Shown here: piece after piece, positions 6,992-15,756 of the stretch
How positions within the stretch are numbered: position 1 is the stretch's first letter
How the letters are laid out: each line of letters opens with the position of its first letter
NCBI GenBank assembly: GCA_009774625.1
Contig: VSOB01000019.1
Coordinates: forward strand, 1-49,470
DNA from: Lachnospiraceae bacterium
GTDB taxonomy: Bacteria; Bacillota; Clostridia; Lachnospirales; Lachnospiraceae
DNA: 49,470 nt
Direction of reading: 5' to 3'
Notes under the pieces: generated by a model
Databases searched by the model: none
Told to the model about the DNA's origin: nothing
What the model saw: the letters and a program-made list of their open reading frames with translations, nothing else
Position numbers and translations under genes: made by a program

Positions 6992-7795
6992 CTATGATCC
7001 GTCTGCTGCCAGAAAACCCTGCAGCGTCTTAGCCACATCTTCACAGATATAGCCGGCCTGCGCTTTCACATGCTCTCTGCCGGTTTTCATCGCATAAGAA
7101 ACCGCGCACTCATGAAACATGGTAATATCATTCTCACTGTCTCCAAAACAAAGAGTCTCCTGCAGAGAAAACCCTTCCAGCTTTGCCAGTTCCCGCAGCG
7201 CCATTCCCTTGCTGGCTCCCGCCGCGGTAAAATCCAGCCACCCGTTTCCGCTGTCTGTCACATGCAGCCTGCTGTCATACCGTTCATGGAACCATCTCTC
7301 TTCCCGCTCCGGTATACCGCCTTTCCACCAGATAGAAATCTTATTGATTCCTCCTGCAATCTTCCGGTAATCTTTCACCGCCAGAATCTCAGGCCGGAAA
7401 AAATTGTTCATCTCTTTGACAAATGCATCTCTTTCCTCCAGTGTATACAGCTCTCTGTCAGAAGAAACAACCGTTTCCACCTCCGGAATCGTGTCCATAT
7501 CATCAAGCAGTTCCAGTGCCAGCTTCCTGGGAATGCACTGCTGAAAGAGTGTCTGGTCTTTCTTCACCGCCATACTGCCGTTTTCACAGATATAAGGAAA
7601 TCTGTCCGCAATCGGCCCAAACAGTAGCTGCATATTTCTATAGGATCTTCCACTGGCGGCCACAAAGGTAACCCCCCGTTTTTCAAGCTCTCCGATCAGA
7701 GAAAACACCAATGGATCCAGCTTCTTTTTCTCCCCCAGCAGTGTTCCGTCCAGATCACTGACAATCGTGGTTATTTCTTTTCCATGTACCCGCAT
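6992..7795 (-). CDS. Cof-type HAD-family phosphatase
   Basis: This 267-residue protein begins VSDLDGTLLGEKK, the catalytic DxDGT motif I of HAD hydrolases, and ends with KGMALRELAKLEG and CFGDSENDITMF, the Lys and GDxxND motifs of the Cof/YidA subgroup. Such enzymes dephosphorylate sugar phosphates or other small metabolites in the cytoplasm. The start at 7795 is preferred because AGGAG and AAGGG precede it; ATGs at 7831 and 7861 would add an N-tail with no family support. It is the last gene of the sugar operon, about 90 bp after the GH31 gene, so it may act on a sugar phosphate made from the imported oligosaccharide. That is inference. Confidence 0.85.
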   Translation of the reverse strand: MRVHGKEITTIVSDLDGTLLGEKKKLDPLVFSLIGELEKRGVTFVAASGRSYRNMQLLFGPIADRFPYICENGSMAVKKDQTLFQQCIPRKLALELLDDMDTIPEVETVVSSDRELYTLEERDAFVKEMNNFFRPEILAVKDYRKIAGGINKISIWWKGGIPEREERWFHERYDSRLHVTDSGNGWLDFTAAGASKGMALRELAKLEGFSLQETLCFGDSENDITMFHECAVSYAMKTGREHVKAQAGYICEDVAKTLQGFLAADGS

Positions 7796-7885
7796 GTCCC
7801 TTCGTTTCTCCTCTGTTCTTTTTCGGGACATTGTACACTGCTTTCCTGCTTCTGTCAACACCGGGAAGCCCCTTGACGGCCTTTT

Positions 7886-10246
7886 TTACAGCTCTACCAT
7901 AATGTTCCTCTCCTCTGGCAGAATGCGCACACCGCCCGCTTCCTTCACTGCCGTGCCGCCTTTGATGCTCTGTATTTCCTCCACACCATGCAGAAAGAAA
8001 GACGGGGTACCTGCCAAAGGATCCAACTCCAGCCGGATCTGCCTGCCTTCCCGGACAGCTCCGGCCCGCATCCGGTCCTCACCTTTTTCATCGGTCACAA
8101 AACAGGAAGCGCAGCCACCGTCCGTCAGATGATACAGTCCGAAGCAGGTATCCTCCTGATAGTTATAGTCCGGCACATGCACACCGCTCCGGGTCGGAAG
8201 GAGGGTATTTTCCCGTACATAGAGCGGCAGACTGAAATAATCATAGGTATCTCTCTGCCACCGTCCCCCTTCTCTTACTTCCCCGCTCAGAAGATGGGTC
8301 CAGGTACCTTCCGGCAGATAATATTCTACTTCCCCATTTTCTGCAAAAACCGGAGCCACCAGAAGGCTTTCACCCAGCATATACTGCATATCCAGATTTT
8401 TCATGCCCGGCTCATCCGGAAATTCCAGAATCATGGGCCGCATCACCGGAACGCCTGTTTCATGCGCCTCCACTGCACAGGCATACAGATACGGCATCAG
8501 ACTGCATTTCAGATCGGTAAAATACCGGAGTACATCACAGGCTTCCTCATCAAAAAGCCAGGGCACCCGGTAACTGGTGGAACCATGCAGTCTGCTGTGG
8601 GTGGAAAGCAGCCCGAACTGAACCCACCGCTTATACAGATCCGGTGTGGCAGTCTGCTCAAATCCGGATATATCATGACTCCAGAATGAAAAGCCTGACA
8701 TGGCAAAGGACAAACCGCCCCGCAATGTTTCCGCCATCGAAATATAGCTGGCGGAACAGTCTCCGCCCCAGTGTACCGGAAACTGCTGGCAGCAGGCCGT
8801 AGCGCTTCTGGCAAACAGCACCGCTTCGCCTCTGCCCTTTTCCCGTTCCAGAAGATCAAACACACTCCTGTTGTACAGATACGTATAGTAATTGTGCATA
8901 TCCACCGGATCGGATCCATCATAATAGACCACATCCACCGGAATCCGCTCTCCGAAATCCGTCTTAAAGCAGTCCACGCCTGCATCCAGCAGCGTTTTCA
9001 GCTTATCTGTATACCATCTGACAGCAGCTGGATTGGTAAAGTCCACCCAGCCCATGCCGGGCTGCCAGTGATCTGTCTGCCGCACACCTCTGCCGTCCGC
9101 CCGTTTCAGCAGATAGCCATGTTCCACTGCCTCCCGGAAAAAGGCCGTTCCCTGTGCAATATAGGGATTGATCCAGGCACAGATTTTAAGCCCCTTTTCT
9201 TCCCTGTAACGTTTCAGCATAGCAGGCACATCCGAAAAAGTATCCGGATCCCACTCAAAATCACACCACTGCAGTCCTTTCATCCAGTAGCAGTCAAAAT
9301 GAAATACTCTGAGAGGGATTTCCCTCTGCGCCATACCGTCAATAAAGGAACTGGTCGTTGCCTCATCATACTCTGTGGTAAAGGACGTTGTCAGCCACAG
9401 TCCGAAGCTCCATGCCGGAGGCAGCGCCGGTTTACCTGTCAGATCCGTATAACGCTGCAGCACCTCCTTCGGTGTGGGACCATAGATAAAATGGTACCGC
9501 AGCGCTTCCCCTTCTATGGAAAACCCTACCGATTCCACCTTTTCGCTGGCCACTTCAAAAGCCACCGGACCGGAATGATCCACAAAGATGCCATAGCCTC
9601 TGTTGGTCATGTAAAAAGGTACCGTTTTATAGGCAACCTGAGAAGCCGTACCGCCATCCTCATTCCAGCATTCCACCACTTGTCCGTTTTTGACAAAGGA
9701 GGTGAACTGCTCTCCAAAACCATATACACATTCGCCCGGCGCCAGAGAAAGCTCTGTCATCATATAGGGCTTAAAATCCTCCGCCAGATAATTGTCTCTG
9801 GCAAACATGGTGGACGGCCTTTTTCCCACCCGCATATACCCCAGATTGCGGAAGCCGCAGGAGGTAAGCAGCTTACCTCCCGCTTCAAAACGATACAGCC
9901 AGTTTTTCCGGTCCACCCGCACCGTTACTTTTCCGGTCTCCATCACGGCTTCCTGCTCTGTCATCCTGACAGTCACATCACAGGAACCTTCCTGCAGACA
10001 AAAACGGGGTTCTTTTTTATCATATGCCTGATAGTGCACGGCCCGAACCTCTATATCCCATTCGCTCCGGGCGATAAAATCCACCGTAATCGTAGCAACA
10101 TTCAGCGCATCCCCTCTGTTCTCGATGGGATGTTCCGGCGCCACGACCCGCATGCCGCCCGGTATCTCTTTTATCATATACGCCGAAGAGGCATAGGAAG
10201 CCTGCACATTTTCACTTCGTAACCAGTATCCTTCTGTAAATTTCAT
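7886..10246 (-). CDS. yicI: GH31 alpha-xylosidase, YicI type
   Basis: This 786-residue protein aligns over its whole length with E. coli YicI as I recall it, for example ERFTxxVxNGQxVExWNxDGGT, LPPAWSFGLWLTTSFTT, HFDCYWMK and MGVDCFKTDFGERIP-like segments. The catalytic nucleophile is D430 in FKTDFGERIP and the acid/base D496 in HWGGD. There is no signal peptide, so it works in the cytoplasm on imported oligosaccharides, releasing alpha-linked xylose from non-reducing ends. Related members can act on alpha-glucosides, so xylose specificity is probable, not certain. It lies 42 bp behind the binding-protein gene in the operon. Confidence 0.92.
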   Translation of the reverse strand: MKFTEGYWLRSENVQASYASSAYMIKEIPGGMRVVAPEHPIENRGDALNVATITVDFIARSEWDIEVRAVHYQAYDKKEPRFCLQEGSCDVTVRMTEQEAVMETGKVTVRVDRKNWLYRFEAGGKLLTSCGFRNLGYMRVGKRPSTMFARDNYLAEDFKPYMMTELSLAPGECVYGFGEQFTSFVKNGQVVECWNEDGGTASQVAYKTVPFYMTNRGYGIFVDHSGPVAFEVASEKVESVGFSIEGEALRYHFIYGPTPKEVLQRYTDLTGKPALPPAWSFGLWLTTSFTTEYDEATTSSFIDGMAQREIPLRVFHFDCYWMKGLQWCDFEWDPDTFSDVPAMLKRYREEKGLKICAWINPYIAQGTAFFREAVEHGYLLKRADGRGVRQTDHWQPGMGWVDFTNPAAVRWYTDKLKTLLDAGVDCFKTDFGERIPVDVVYYDGSDPVDMHNYYTYLYNRSVFDLLEREKGRGEAVLFARSATACCQQFPVHWGGDCSASYISMAETLRGGLSFAMSGFSFWSHDISGFEQTATPDLYKRWVQFGLLSTHSRLHGSTSYRVPWLFDEEACDVLRYFTDLKCSLMPYLYACAVEAHETGVPVMRPMILEFPDEPGMKNLDMQYMLGESLLVAPVFAENGEVEYYLPEGTWTHLLSGEVREGGRWQRDTYDYFSLPLYVRENTLLPTRSGVHVPDYNYQEDTCFGLYHLTDGGCASCFVTDEKGEDRMRAGAVREGRQIRLELDPLAGTPSFFLHGVEEIQSIKGGTAVKEAGGVRILPEERNIMVEL

Positions 10247-10288
10247 TTTACGAAACCCTCTCTGTTTCTTTCCTTATCCGCTCCGGCT

Positions 10289-11614
10289 TCAGTTTGCTCC
10301 TTCAATGGCCGGCCACTGCTCTTCGATGGCAGCACAGGTAGCATCTTTGTCAGCCGTACCTGCGATATATGCCTGAATCAGTTCACCCAGTGTCTGGTTC
10401 CAACTGTCTGTGGAATAACAGATCGAAAGAGAAGCCGTCCCGTTGGCCGCTGCCAGGGCATTGCCCTGATTGATTACGGCAAATTCACTTTCTCCCTCAC
10501 TGATGACCGGAGGTACCACCCCTGCCACATCCACAAACCATGCTTTTCCGTAATCGGAAGTATACCACCAGTTTACAAAATCCATTGTAGCCTGCAGGGA
10601 AGCAGAATCCTTGTATACATGCAGTGACTGATCGGAACCGGAAATCACCTGGCACTGGGATGCATCTTCCGATACCGGATAACCATTGAAACCGATCTTA
10701 ACGTCCGGATTGATCGCCAGAATATCTGCTTCCACCCATGCGCCCTGTCCCAGCATCATAGCCGCTTCCTGATTGGCAAATGCTGCTTCTTCATTTTCCA
10801 GACCTGTTTCCAGCGGCTTTGCATCGCCGTATTTCACTGCCAGATCAATCATCCGGAAGAAATTGTCATACAGCTCCGGATAATCGGAAATCTTTGCTTC
10901 GCCCTTTTCGAATGCCGCCACCAGAGACGCTGCATCCATACCTGCGTTTTCTGCCGCTGCATCCAGGTAATGCTGCCAGATATGCTTAAATACCCACCAT
11001 TCTCCAAAACCTGTACTGAATGGTCTGTATCCTGCTGCGGAAATTTTCTCACAGGCTGCCTCCATCTCAGATAAGGTGGACGGGAACTGGGTAATGCCGC
11101 ATTCTGCAAAGATATCCTCATTATAAATCAGGCCGAAAAAGTTACCCTTGATGGCAATGCCATACAGCCCGCTGCCGTCCTCAGGAGATTTCATCATTTC
11201 TGCCACTGCGGGATCCATCGTTTCCGCCAGCGGTTCATTTTCCATATTGTAAGACCATTCTTTGTATACATCAATTTCTTTTCCGGAAGTGGAAGCAAAG
11301 ATATCCGGCACATCCCCTGAATTGAGCTTTGCCTTCAGCATGGTGGGATAATCATTCTGTGTGGTTTCATAATTGATGGTTACATCCGGAGCCACTTCTT
11401 TATAAGCATCAATCAGTTCATTGATGGCATCCGCATACTCCGGAGAGTTGATAAACATATAAATCTCCGCTTCTTCGCCTGTCTCTGCACTGCCGCCTTC
11501 ACCGGAGGCCGCTCCGCCCTCCGCTGCCGGTGTGTCCGGAGAAGAACCGCACCCTGTCAGCATAGCGCCCACCATTGCTGCGCACAGCAGCATACTTATC
11601 AGTTTCTTTTTCAT
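10289..11614 (-). CDS. Extracellular sugar-binding lipoprotein of an ABC transporter
   Basis: This 441-residue family-1 solute-binding protein starts with a lipoprotein signal MKKKLISMLLCAAMVGAML and lipobox LTGC, followed by a Gly/Ser/Ala/Glu linker. The body shows the usual features, such as PDVTINYETTQ, LKAKLNSGDVPDIFAS near residue 100 and the C-terminal AIEEQWPAIEG. The start at 11614 is set by GAGAGG upstream and by the signal peptide; a longer frame begins at 11647. It captures oligosaccharides outside the membrane for the two permeases upstream in the operon. Confidence 0.92.
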   Translation of the reverse strand: MKKKLISMLLCAAMVGAMLTGCGSSPDTPAAEGGAASGEGGSAETGEEAEIYMFINSPEYADAINELIDAYKEVAPDVTINYETTQNDYPTMLKAKLNSGDVPDIFASTSGKEIDVYKEWSYNMENEPLAETMDPAVAEMMKSPEDGSGLYGIAIKGNFFGLIYNEDIFAECGITQFPSTLSEMEAACEKISAAGYRPFSTGFGEWWVFKHIWQHYLDAAAENAGMDAASLVAAFEKGEAKISDYPELYDNFFRMIDLAVKYGDAKPLETGLENEEAAFANQEAAMMLGQGAWVEADILAINPDVKIGFNGYPVSEDASQCQVISGSDQSLHVYKDSASLQATMDFVNWWYTSDYGKAWFVDVAGVVPPVISEGESEFAVINQGNALAAANGTASLSICYSTDSWNQTLGELIQAYIAGTADKDATCAAIEEQWPAIEGAN

Positions 11615-11674
11615 ATCATTACCTCTCTTTCCTGTTCGCCCGGACAATGCTGTCCGCTGCGTTCTTGTTTCTGA

Positions 11675-12514
11675 CTAGCCCTTTACCGCACCGGCCACCA
11701 CTCCGTCCACAATATACTTCTGGAGGAAAATAAAAATCAGAATGGAAGGAACCACTGCCAGTACCATAGCTGTCATGGCATAATGCCATTTTGTATTCAT
11801 CTGGCCTACAAAAGTGTAAGCCGCCAGAACCAGTGTCTTGGTTTCGTTGCTGCTGTTTACCATCAGCAGCGGAAGCAGGAAATCATTCCAGATCCACATC
11901 ACATCCAATACGATCACTGTAACCGTAACCGATTTCAGCAGCGGAAAGATAATGGAACGGAAGGTGCGAAAAGTACTTGCCCCGTCAATCACCGCACTCT
12001 CATCAATTTCTTTGGGAATGGTTTTCATAAAATTATAAAAGATAAATGTTGCCATAGGAATGCCGAATCCCCAGTACTGCACACCCAGCCCAAGCTTACT
12101 GCCGGAAAGATGCAGCACATTCATGGATTTCAGCAGCGTAATCATGATCGTCTGAAAGGGAATCAGCATCGGTGTAATAATAATGGTATAGGCAATCCTG
12201 GAATACCTGTTTTTCCTGCGGTCCAGAATATAGGCCGCAATTGAGGAAAACGCCACAATTCCCACAATCCCTGTAACTGTAATGATCACATTATTGGCAA
12301 ATAATTTAAAATAATCAATCTTATCAATGACATAGCTGTAATTCTCCCATGCCATCTGGGTAGGAAATGCAATGGCATCCGAAACGATCTCTCCGAAAGG
12401 CTTTACCGAATTCATAAACATCAAAAATACCGGATAGATATAAAAACATGCTGCCAGAATCATGGCCGCAACCAGAATTACTTTATGCATCATGCGTCTT
12501 TGCTGCATTGTCAT
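11675..12514 (-). CDS. CUT1 sugar ABC permease, MalG type
   Basis: This 279-residue inner-membrane protein has six predicted helices and the permease loop consensus near residues 170-205 (KEIDESAVIDGASTFRTFRS, the EAA motif that contacts the ATPase). Its ATG shares a base with the stop of the preceding permease gene (TAATG at 12514), so translation is probably coupled, and GGAGGTGG lies just upstream. No ATPase gene is present in the locus; CUT1 importers in Firmicutes commonly use one shared MsmX-type ATPase encoded elsewhere. Confidence 0.92.
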   Translation of the reverse strand: MTMQQRRMMHKVILVAAMILAACFYIYPVFLMFMNSVKPFGEIVSDAIAFPTQMAWENYSYVIDKIDYFKLFANNVIITVTGIVGIVAFSSIAAYILDRRKNRYSRIAYTIIITPMLIPFQTIMITLLKSMNVLHLSGSKLGLGVQYWGFGIPMATFIFYNFMKTIPKEIDESAVIDGASTFRTFRSIIFPLLKSVTVTVIVLDVMWIWNDFLLPLLMVNSSNETKTLVLAAYTFVGQMNTKWHYAMTAMVLAVVPSILIFIFLQKYIVDGVVAGAVKG

Positions 12515-13410
12515 TATAAATCCACCTCCCTGCTGCTGAAAATTTTAAGCACAAGCTGTGTCACCACAAGGACAAACACAAAATATACCATAGATTCGGC
12601 GCTGCCCATGCCATACTGATTGTTGGTAAATGCGTCCCTGTAAATCTGCAATGTGGCGCTGTAAGTAGCCCCGCCCGGACCTCCTTTGGTCAGTGCCAGA
12701 ATAATATCAAACACCTTCAGGGAATTGGTCAGAGACATAAAAATGCAAGTGGTGAAGCTGGGACCCAGAAGCGGCAGTGTCACCTTGAAAAACCGCTGTA
12801 TCTTCCCTGCGCCATCCACGGTGGCAGCCTCCAGGACATCCGCCGGCACTGCCTGCAGCCCTGCGATATACAATACGATGTAAAATCCCAGCGCCTGCCA
12901 GATTCCCACAAACACCACCGAATAAAATGCCAGTTCCGGACTGCCCAGCCAGCTCTCATTCCAGAATGCCCAGCCCGTCACTTCATAGAGCTTGGCAAAT
13001 CCCTGAGTAAAAATAAACTTCCAGATAAAGCCCACGATCGTCATACTCATAATATAAGGAATAAAGAAAATCCCCCGGAATACATTGACAAACTTAAATT
13101 TCTGTGTCAGTGCCACTGCCAGCAGCAGAGAAATCACATTGGCAAAAATAACAAAACCTATGGTATATTTCACCGTAAACCATACGGCGCCCATATATTC
13201 ACTGCCTCCGGTAAAAATATTTTTAAAATTGTCCAGCCCGATAAAAACCGGTTCTTTTGCTATACCATTCCATTCCGTCAAAGAATAGTAACCGCTCATG
13301 ATAAAAGGAATATACATCATAACGGTTACCAGAAGCATGGCCGGAACCGTAAACAATACCGACTCCATATATTCCTTCCATTTCTTTGACTTTCCCGATT
13401 TTGGTTTCAT
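12514..13410 (-). CDS. CUT1 sugar ABC permease, MalF type
   Basis: This 298-residue membrane protein has six helices and the conserved loop VPADVLEAATVDGAGKIQRF (EAA motif). The longer frame begins at 13428, but ATG 13410 follows GGAGAGG directly and overlaps the stop of the alpha-galactosidase gene as TGATG, so it is the likely start. It pairs with the MalG-type permease encoded next. Confidence 0.92.
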   Translation of the reverse strand: MKPKSGKSKKWKEYMESVLFTVPAMLLVTVMMYIPFIMSGYYSLTEWNGIAKEPVFIGLDNFKNIFTGGSEYMGAVWFTVKYTIGFVIFANVISLLLAVALTQKFKFVNVFRGIFFIPYIMSMTIVGFIWKFIFTQGFAKLYEVTGWAFWNESWLGSPELAFYSVVFVGIWQALGFYIVLYIAGLQAVPADVLEAATVDGAGKIQRFFKVTLPLLGPSFTTCIFMSLTNSLKVFDIILALTKGGPGGATYSATLQIYRDAFTNNQYGMGSAESMVYFVFVLVVTQLVLKIFSSREVDL

Positions 13411-15551
13411 CACACCTCTCCTTCCCAATTATCATCTTTTTCCGTCAGGCAGAACAGTCTCGCCCGATATTCTCCCGGCAACCTGACAGTAAGCTGTCCT
13501 GTCCGGGGATGCCATGCTACCGTCTGCGTATGCCATATTTCCCCGGACGGGTATAAAAACTGTACTTTCATTTCCCGGCCCAGAAATGCCAGAATCGGCA
13601 ATTGTACCACATCGCTCTCTGCCTGACGCTTCCAAAGCGCGATATAGACTTTGCCCTCCAGCAAAAGGCCCAGACAAACCCAGGGTTCTCCAATGGAAGA
13701 AAGGCCCAGAGGCCATATTGGCAGTGCCGATCCAATGTCACGGCGCAGATGCTTATAGCAGGCAATCCCTTCCTTCACCAGCTCTCTGCGCACCGGATCC
13801 AGATCTGCCAAATTACCGCTCTGATGGATACGCAGCAGCATAGCGCTGACCATATTAAAAATAGTCTCTTCCGCATCACCGTCTGCCAGAGGATAACTCC
13901 AGATCGCTGCCTGCTCCGGCGTCAGCGCTGCGGGTGCATTGGCAGCAATCGTAGCATAATGACGATAATCCTCCTGATCGCTGGTGGACTGGATACTGTG
14001 TCTTGTCAGCATGGCATAGTCCATCCGCAGTCCTCCGCTGGAGCAGTTCTCAATGATCAAATCCGGATACCGCAAAAAAACGCCGTCCAGCCATGCCAGA
14101 TACGCCCGTTCATGTCCCAGCAGCCCGGCTCCCGGACTGTCCGCATACAGTTCTGTCCCGATACCCGGCTCGATGTTATAATCCATTTTGATATAACCCA
14201 CACCATACTCTGTTACCAGCCTGTCGATCACCGAATCCGCATAGTCCCGTACCTGAGGATTCCGGAAATCCAGTTGATACCGGCTTCTGTCATAGACTTT
14301 TTTACCATGCCGCATAAAAAACCAGTCCTGCGGCGCTTTCTGCGCCATCCGGCAGCGGATCCCCATCACTTCAATCTCCAGCCAGAGTCCGGGAATCATA
14401 CCGTTTTCCCGGATCAGATCCGTCAGTTTCCTGAGCCCGTCAGGAAAACGTTCCTTGCTGGGCTGCCACTCTCCCACACTGTCCCACCAGGGACCCTTAC
14501 TGTACCATCCGGCATCGATACAGTAATATTCACAGCCTGCTTCCTTTGCCGCCTCAATCAGCGGCACTTCTTTCTCCCAGGTAGGATCGCCCCAGAGACA
14601 ATTCATATAGTCGTTGAAAATCACGCCCAAAAGTGCATTGTCTTTGTTCCTGCGTCGTATCTGTCTGCGATAGCGCGTCATTTCCCCCACCGCTCCTTCA
14701 AAACCATTCCCCACACTGATGGCTGCAGGTACAGAACAAAATGTATCTCCCGGGTGCAGATTCTGAAACCAATGGGATTCATTTTCCGTCGGACCGGAAA
14801 GCTGCAGATACAGATGTCCCGTCTGATCACTGATTTCCCAATGCCAGGAACCGTTATGCTCAATCTGCCAGAACAGTGTTTTGCCTGTTTCCGTATTTTC
14901 CAGACTGCCTGCAGGCAGATATTCTTTGGCGGACCAATTTCCGGTATTGGTCACGCCAACGGCTTTGGAAGAGCGAATCAGTTCCCCCTTTTGCACCTGA
15001 CATATTCCCAGGTCCGCAGGACTGTAAAATTTCCACTGCAGCTCCCGCTGCCAGGAATTGTGCGGAATCCCGATACGTAGCTTTTCATCCGCAGACAAAA
15101 GCCCCTCCTTCTCGATTCCGCTCAGTGTAAACGTAGACAGATAAGTAAGCGTCTGCATTTCCTCTCCCCGGTTTTCTGCCTCCTGCCAGGTCCGGAGCAC
15201 AGATATGCCGTCATAAAACTGCATATGACTTGTAATATAAAGCCCGGTTTCCTCATCCTTTGTCCTGATCTCCAGCTTCCTGCCCCAGTCATTGCGGTAA
15301 TCGCTGTGCCCGTCATAGACCATCCGATACCCCGGAGCCGTTACAATATACTTTGTCCCGTGTCTCTCCTGGGGCCTGTCCAGTCCTGCAAGTTCAGCCT
15401 CCACCAGGCGAAACCCCCGCATCTCCTCCCTGCTCAGGCTGTCTTTCCGAAAAGCATCCTGACCGAAATGCAGGAACTTTACCTGTCTTTCCTCTGTAAT
15501 CAGAAATACCAGCCTCAGACCATTTTCTTCCAGCATAATCCATTCCTGCAT
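13410..15551 (-). CDS. GH36 alpha-galactosidase
   Basis: This 713-residue enzyme has the clan GH-D barrel with CIDAGWYSKGPWWDSVGEWQ (from C344), PGLWLEIEVMG, the nucleophile D457 in YIKMDYN and a likely acid/base D525 in STSDQEDY. An N-terminal beta-domain fills the first 300 residues. No signal peptide is seen, so it acts inside the cell, removing alpha-galactosyl residues from imported oligosaccharides. It is the first gene of the operon, with AGGAGG eight bases before the ATG. It is only distantly like the second GH36 in this window (45353-47590), whose acid motif is SDDTD, so the two probably differ in substrate. Confidence 0.88.
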   Translation of the reverse strand: MQEWIMLEENGLRLVFLITEERQVKFLHFGQDAFRKDSLSREEMRGFRLVEAELAGLDRPQERHGTKYIVTAPGYRMVYDGHSDYRNDWGRKLEIRTKDEETGLYITSHMQFYDGISVLRTWQEAENRGEEMQTLTYLSTFTLSGIEKEGLLSADEKLRIGIPHNSWQRELQWKFYSPADLGICQVQKGELIRSSKAVGVTNTGNWSAKEYLPAGSLENTETGKTLFWQIEHNGSWHWEISDQTGHLYLQLSGPTENESHWFQNLHPGDTFCSVPAAISVGNGFEGAVGEMTRYRRQIRRRNKDNALLGVIFNDYMNCLWGDPTWEKEVPLIEAAKEAGCEYYCIDAGWYSKGPWWDSVGEWQPSKERFPDGLRKLTDLIRENGMIPGLWLEIEVMGIRCRMAQKAPQDWFFMRHGKKVYDRSRYQLDFRNPQVRDYADSVIDRLVTEYGVGYIKMDYNIEPGIGTELYADSPGAGLLGHERAYLAWLDGVFLRYPDLIIENCSSGGLRMDYAMLTRHSIQSTSDQEDYRHYATIAANAPAALTPEQAAIWSYPLADGDAEETIFNMVSAMLLRIHQSGNLADLDPVRRELVKEGIACYKHLRRDIGSALPIWPLGLSSIGEPWVCLGLLLEGKVYIALWKRQAESDVVQLPILAFLGREMKVQFLYPSGEIWHTQTVAWHPRTGQLTVRLPGEYRARLFCLTEKDDNWEGEV

Positions 15552-15666
15552 ATCACATCCTCCTTTTCGTTATGTACAGTCTCATTGTAAATCGTGCAGA
15601 TTGTATGGAAAATAGAAAAAAGAAAACGGTTTATGGTAAAAAAGTGTACAAACCCACGCCTGCAAA

Positions 15667-15695
15667 TTGAACTGAATCTGTATATATTATATAAT
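15667..15695 (+). promoter_or_regulatory. Promoter of the sensor kinase-regulator operon
   Basis: TTGAAC (15667-15672) and TATAAT (15690-15695) have a 17-bp spacer, about 60 bp before the kinase ATG. The facing sugar operon has no equally good promoter in the same interval, as expected if it needs an activator. Confidence 0.8.
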
Positions 15696-15712
15696 TTATC
15701 ATCATAGAAACA

Positions 15713-15738
15713 GGAGCCATACCGGAAGGTATGACTCC
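15713..15738. promoter_or_regulatory. Palindrome in the kinase gene leader
   Basis: GGAG-C-CATACC, a GGAA loop, then GGTATG-A-CTCC form an 11-bp imperfect hairpin with one mismatch, between the promoter and the ATG. It could be a leader hairpin or a regulator site. Confidence 0.4.
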
Positions 15739-15756
15739 CACTATAAGGAACAGCAA

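Noticed and set aside
8771..10222. 483-residue plus-strand open frame opposite the GH31 gene.
   Set aside because: The minus-strand GH31 enzyme has all catalytic motifs; the opposite frame has none and lacks a ribosome binding site.
13602..15080. 492-residue plus-strand open frame.
   Set aside because: It lies wholly antisense to the alpha-galactosidase gene, is His/Pro/Arg rich and resembles no protein; it is a shadow frame.
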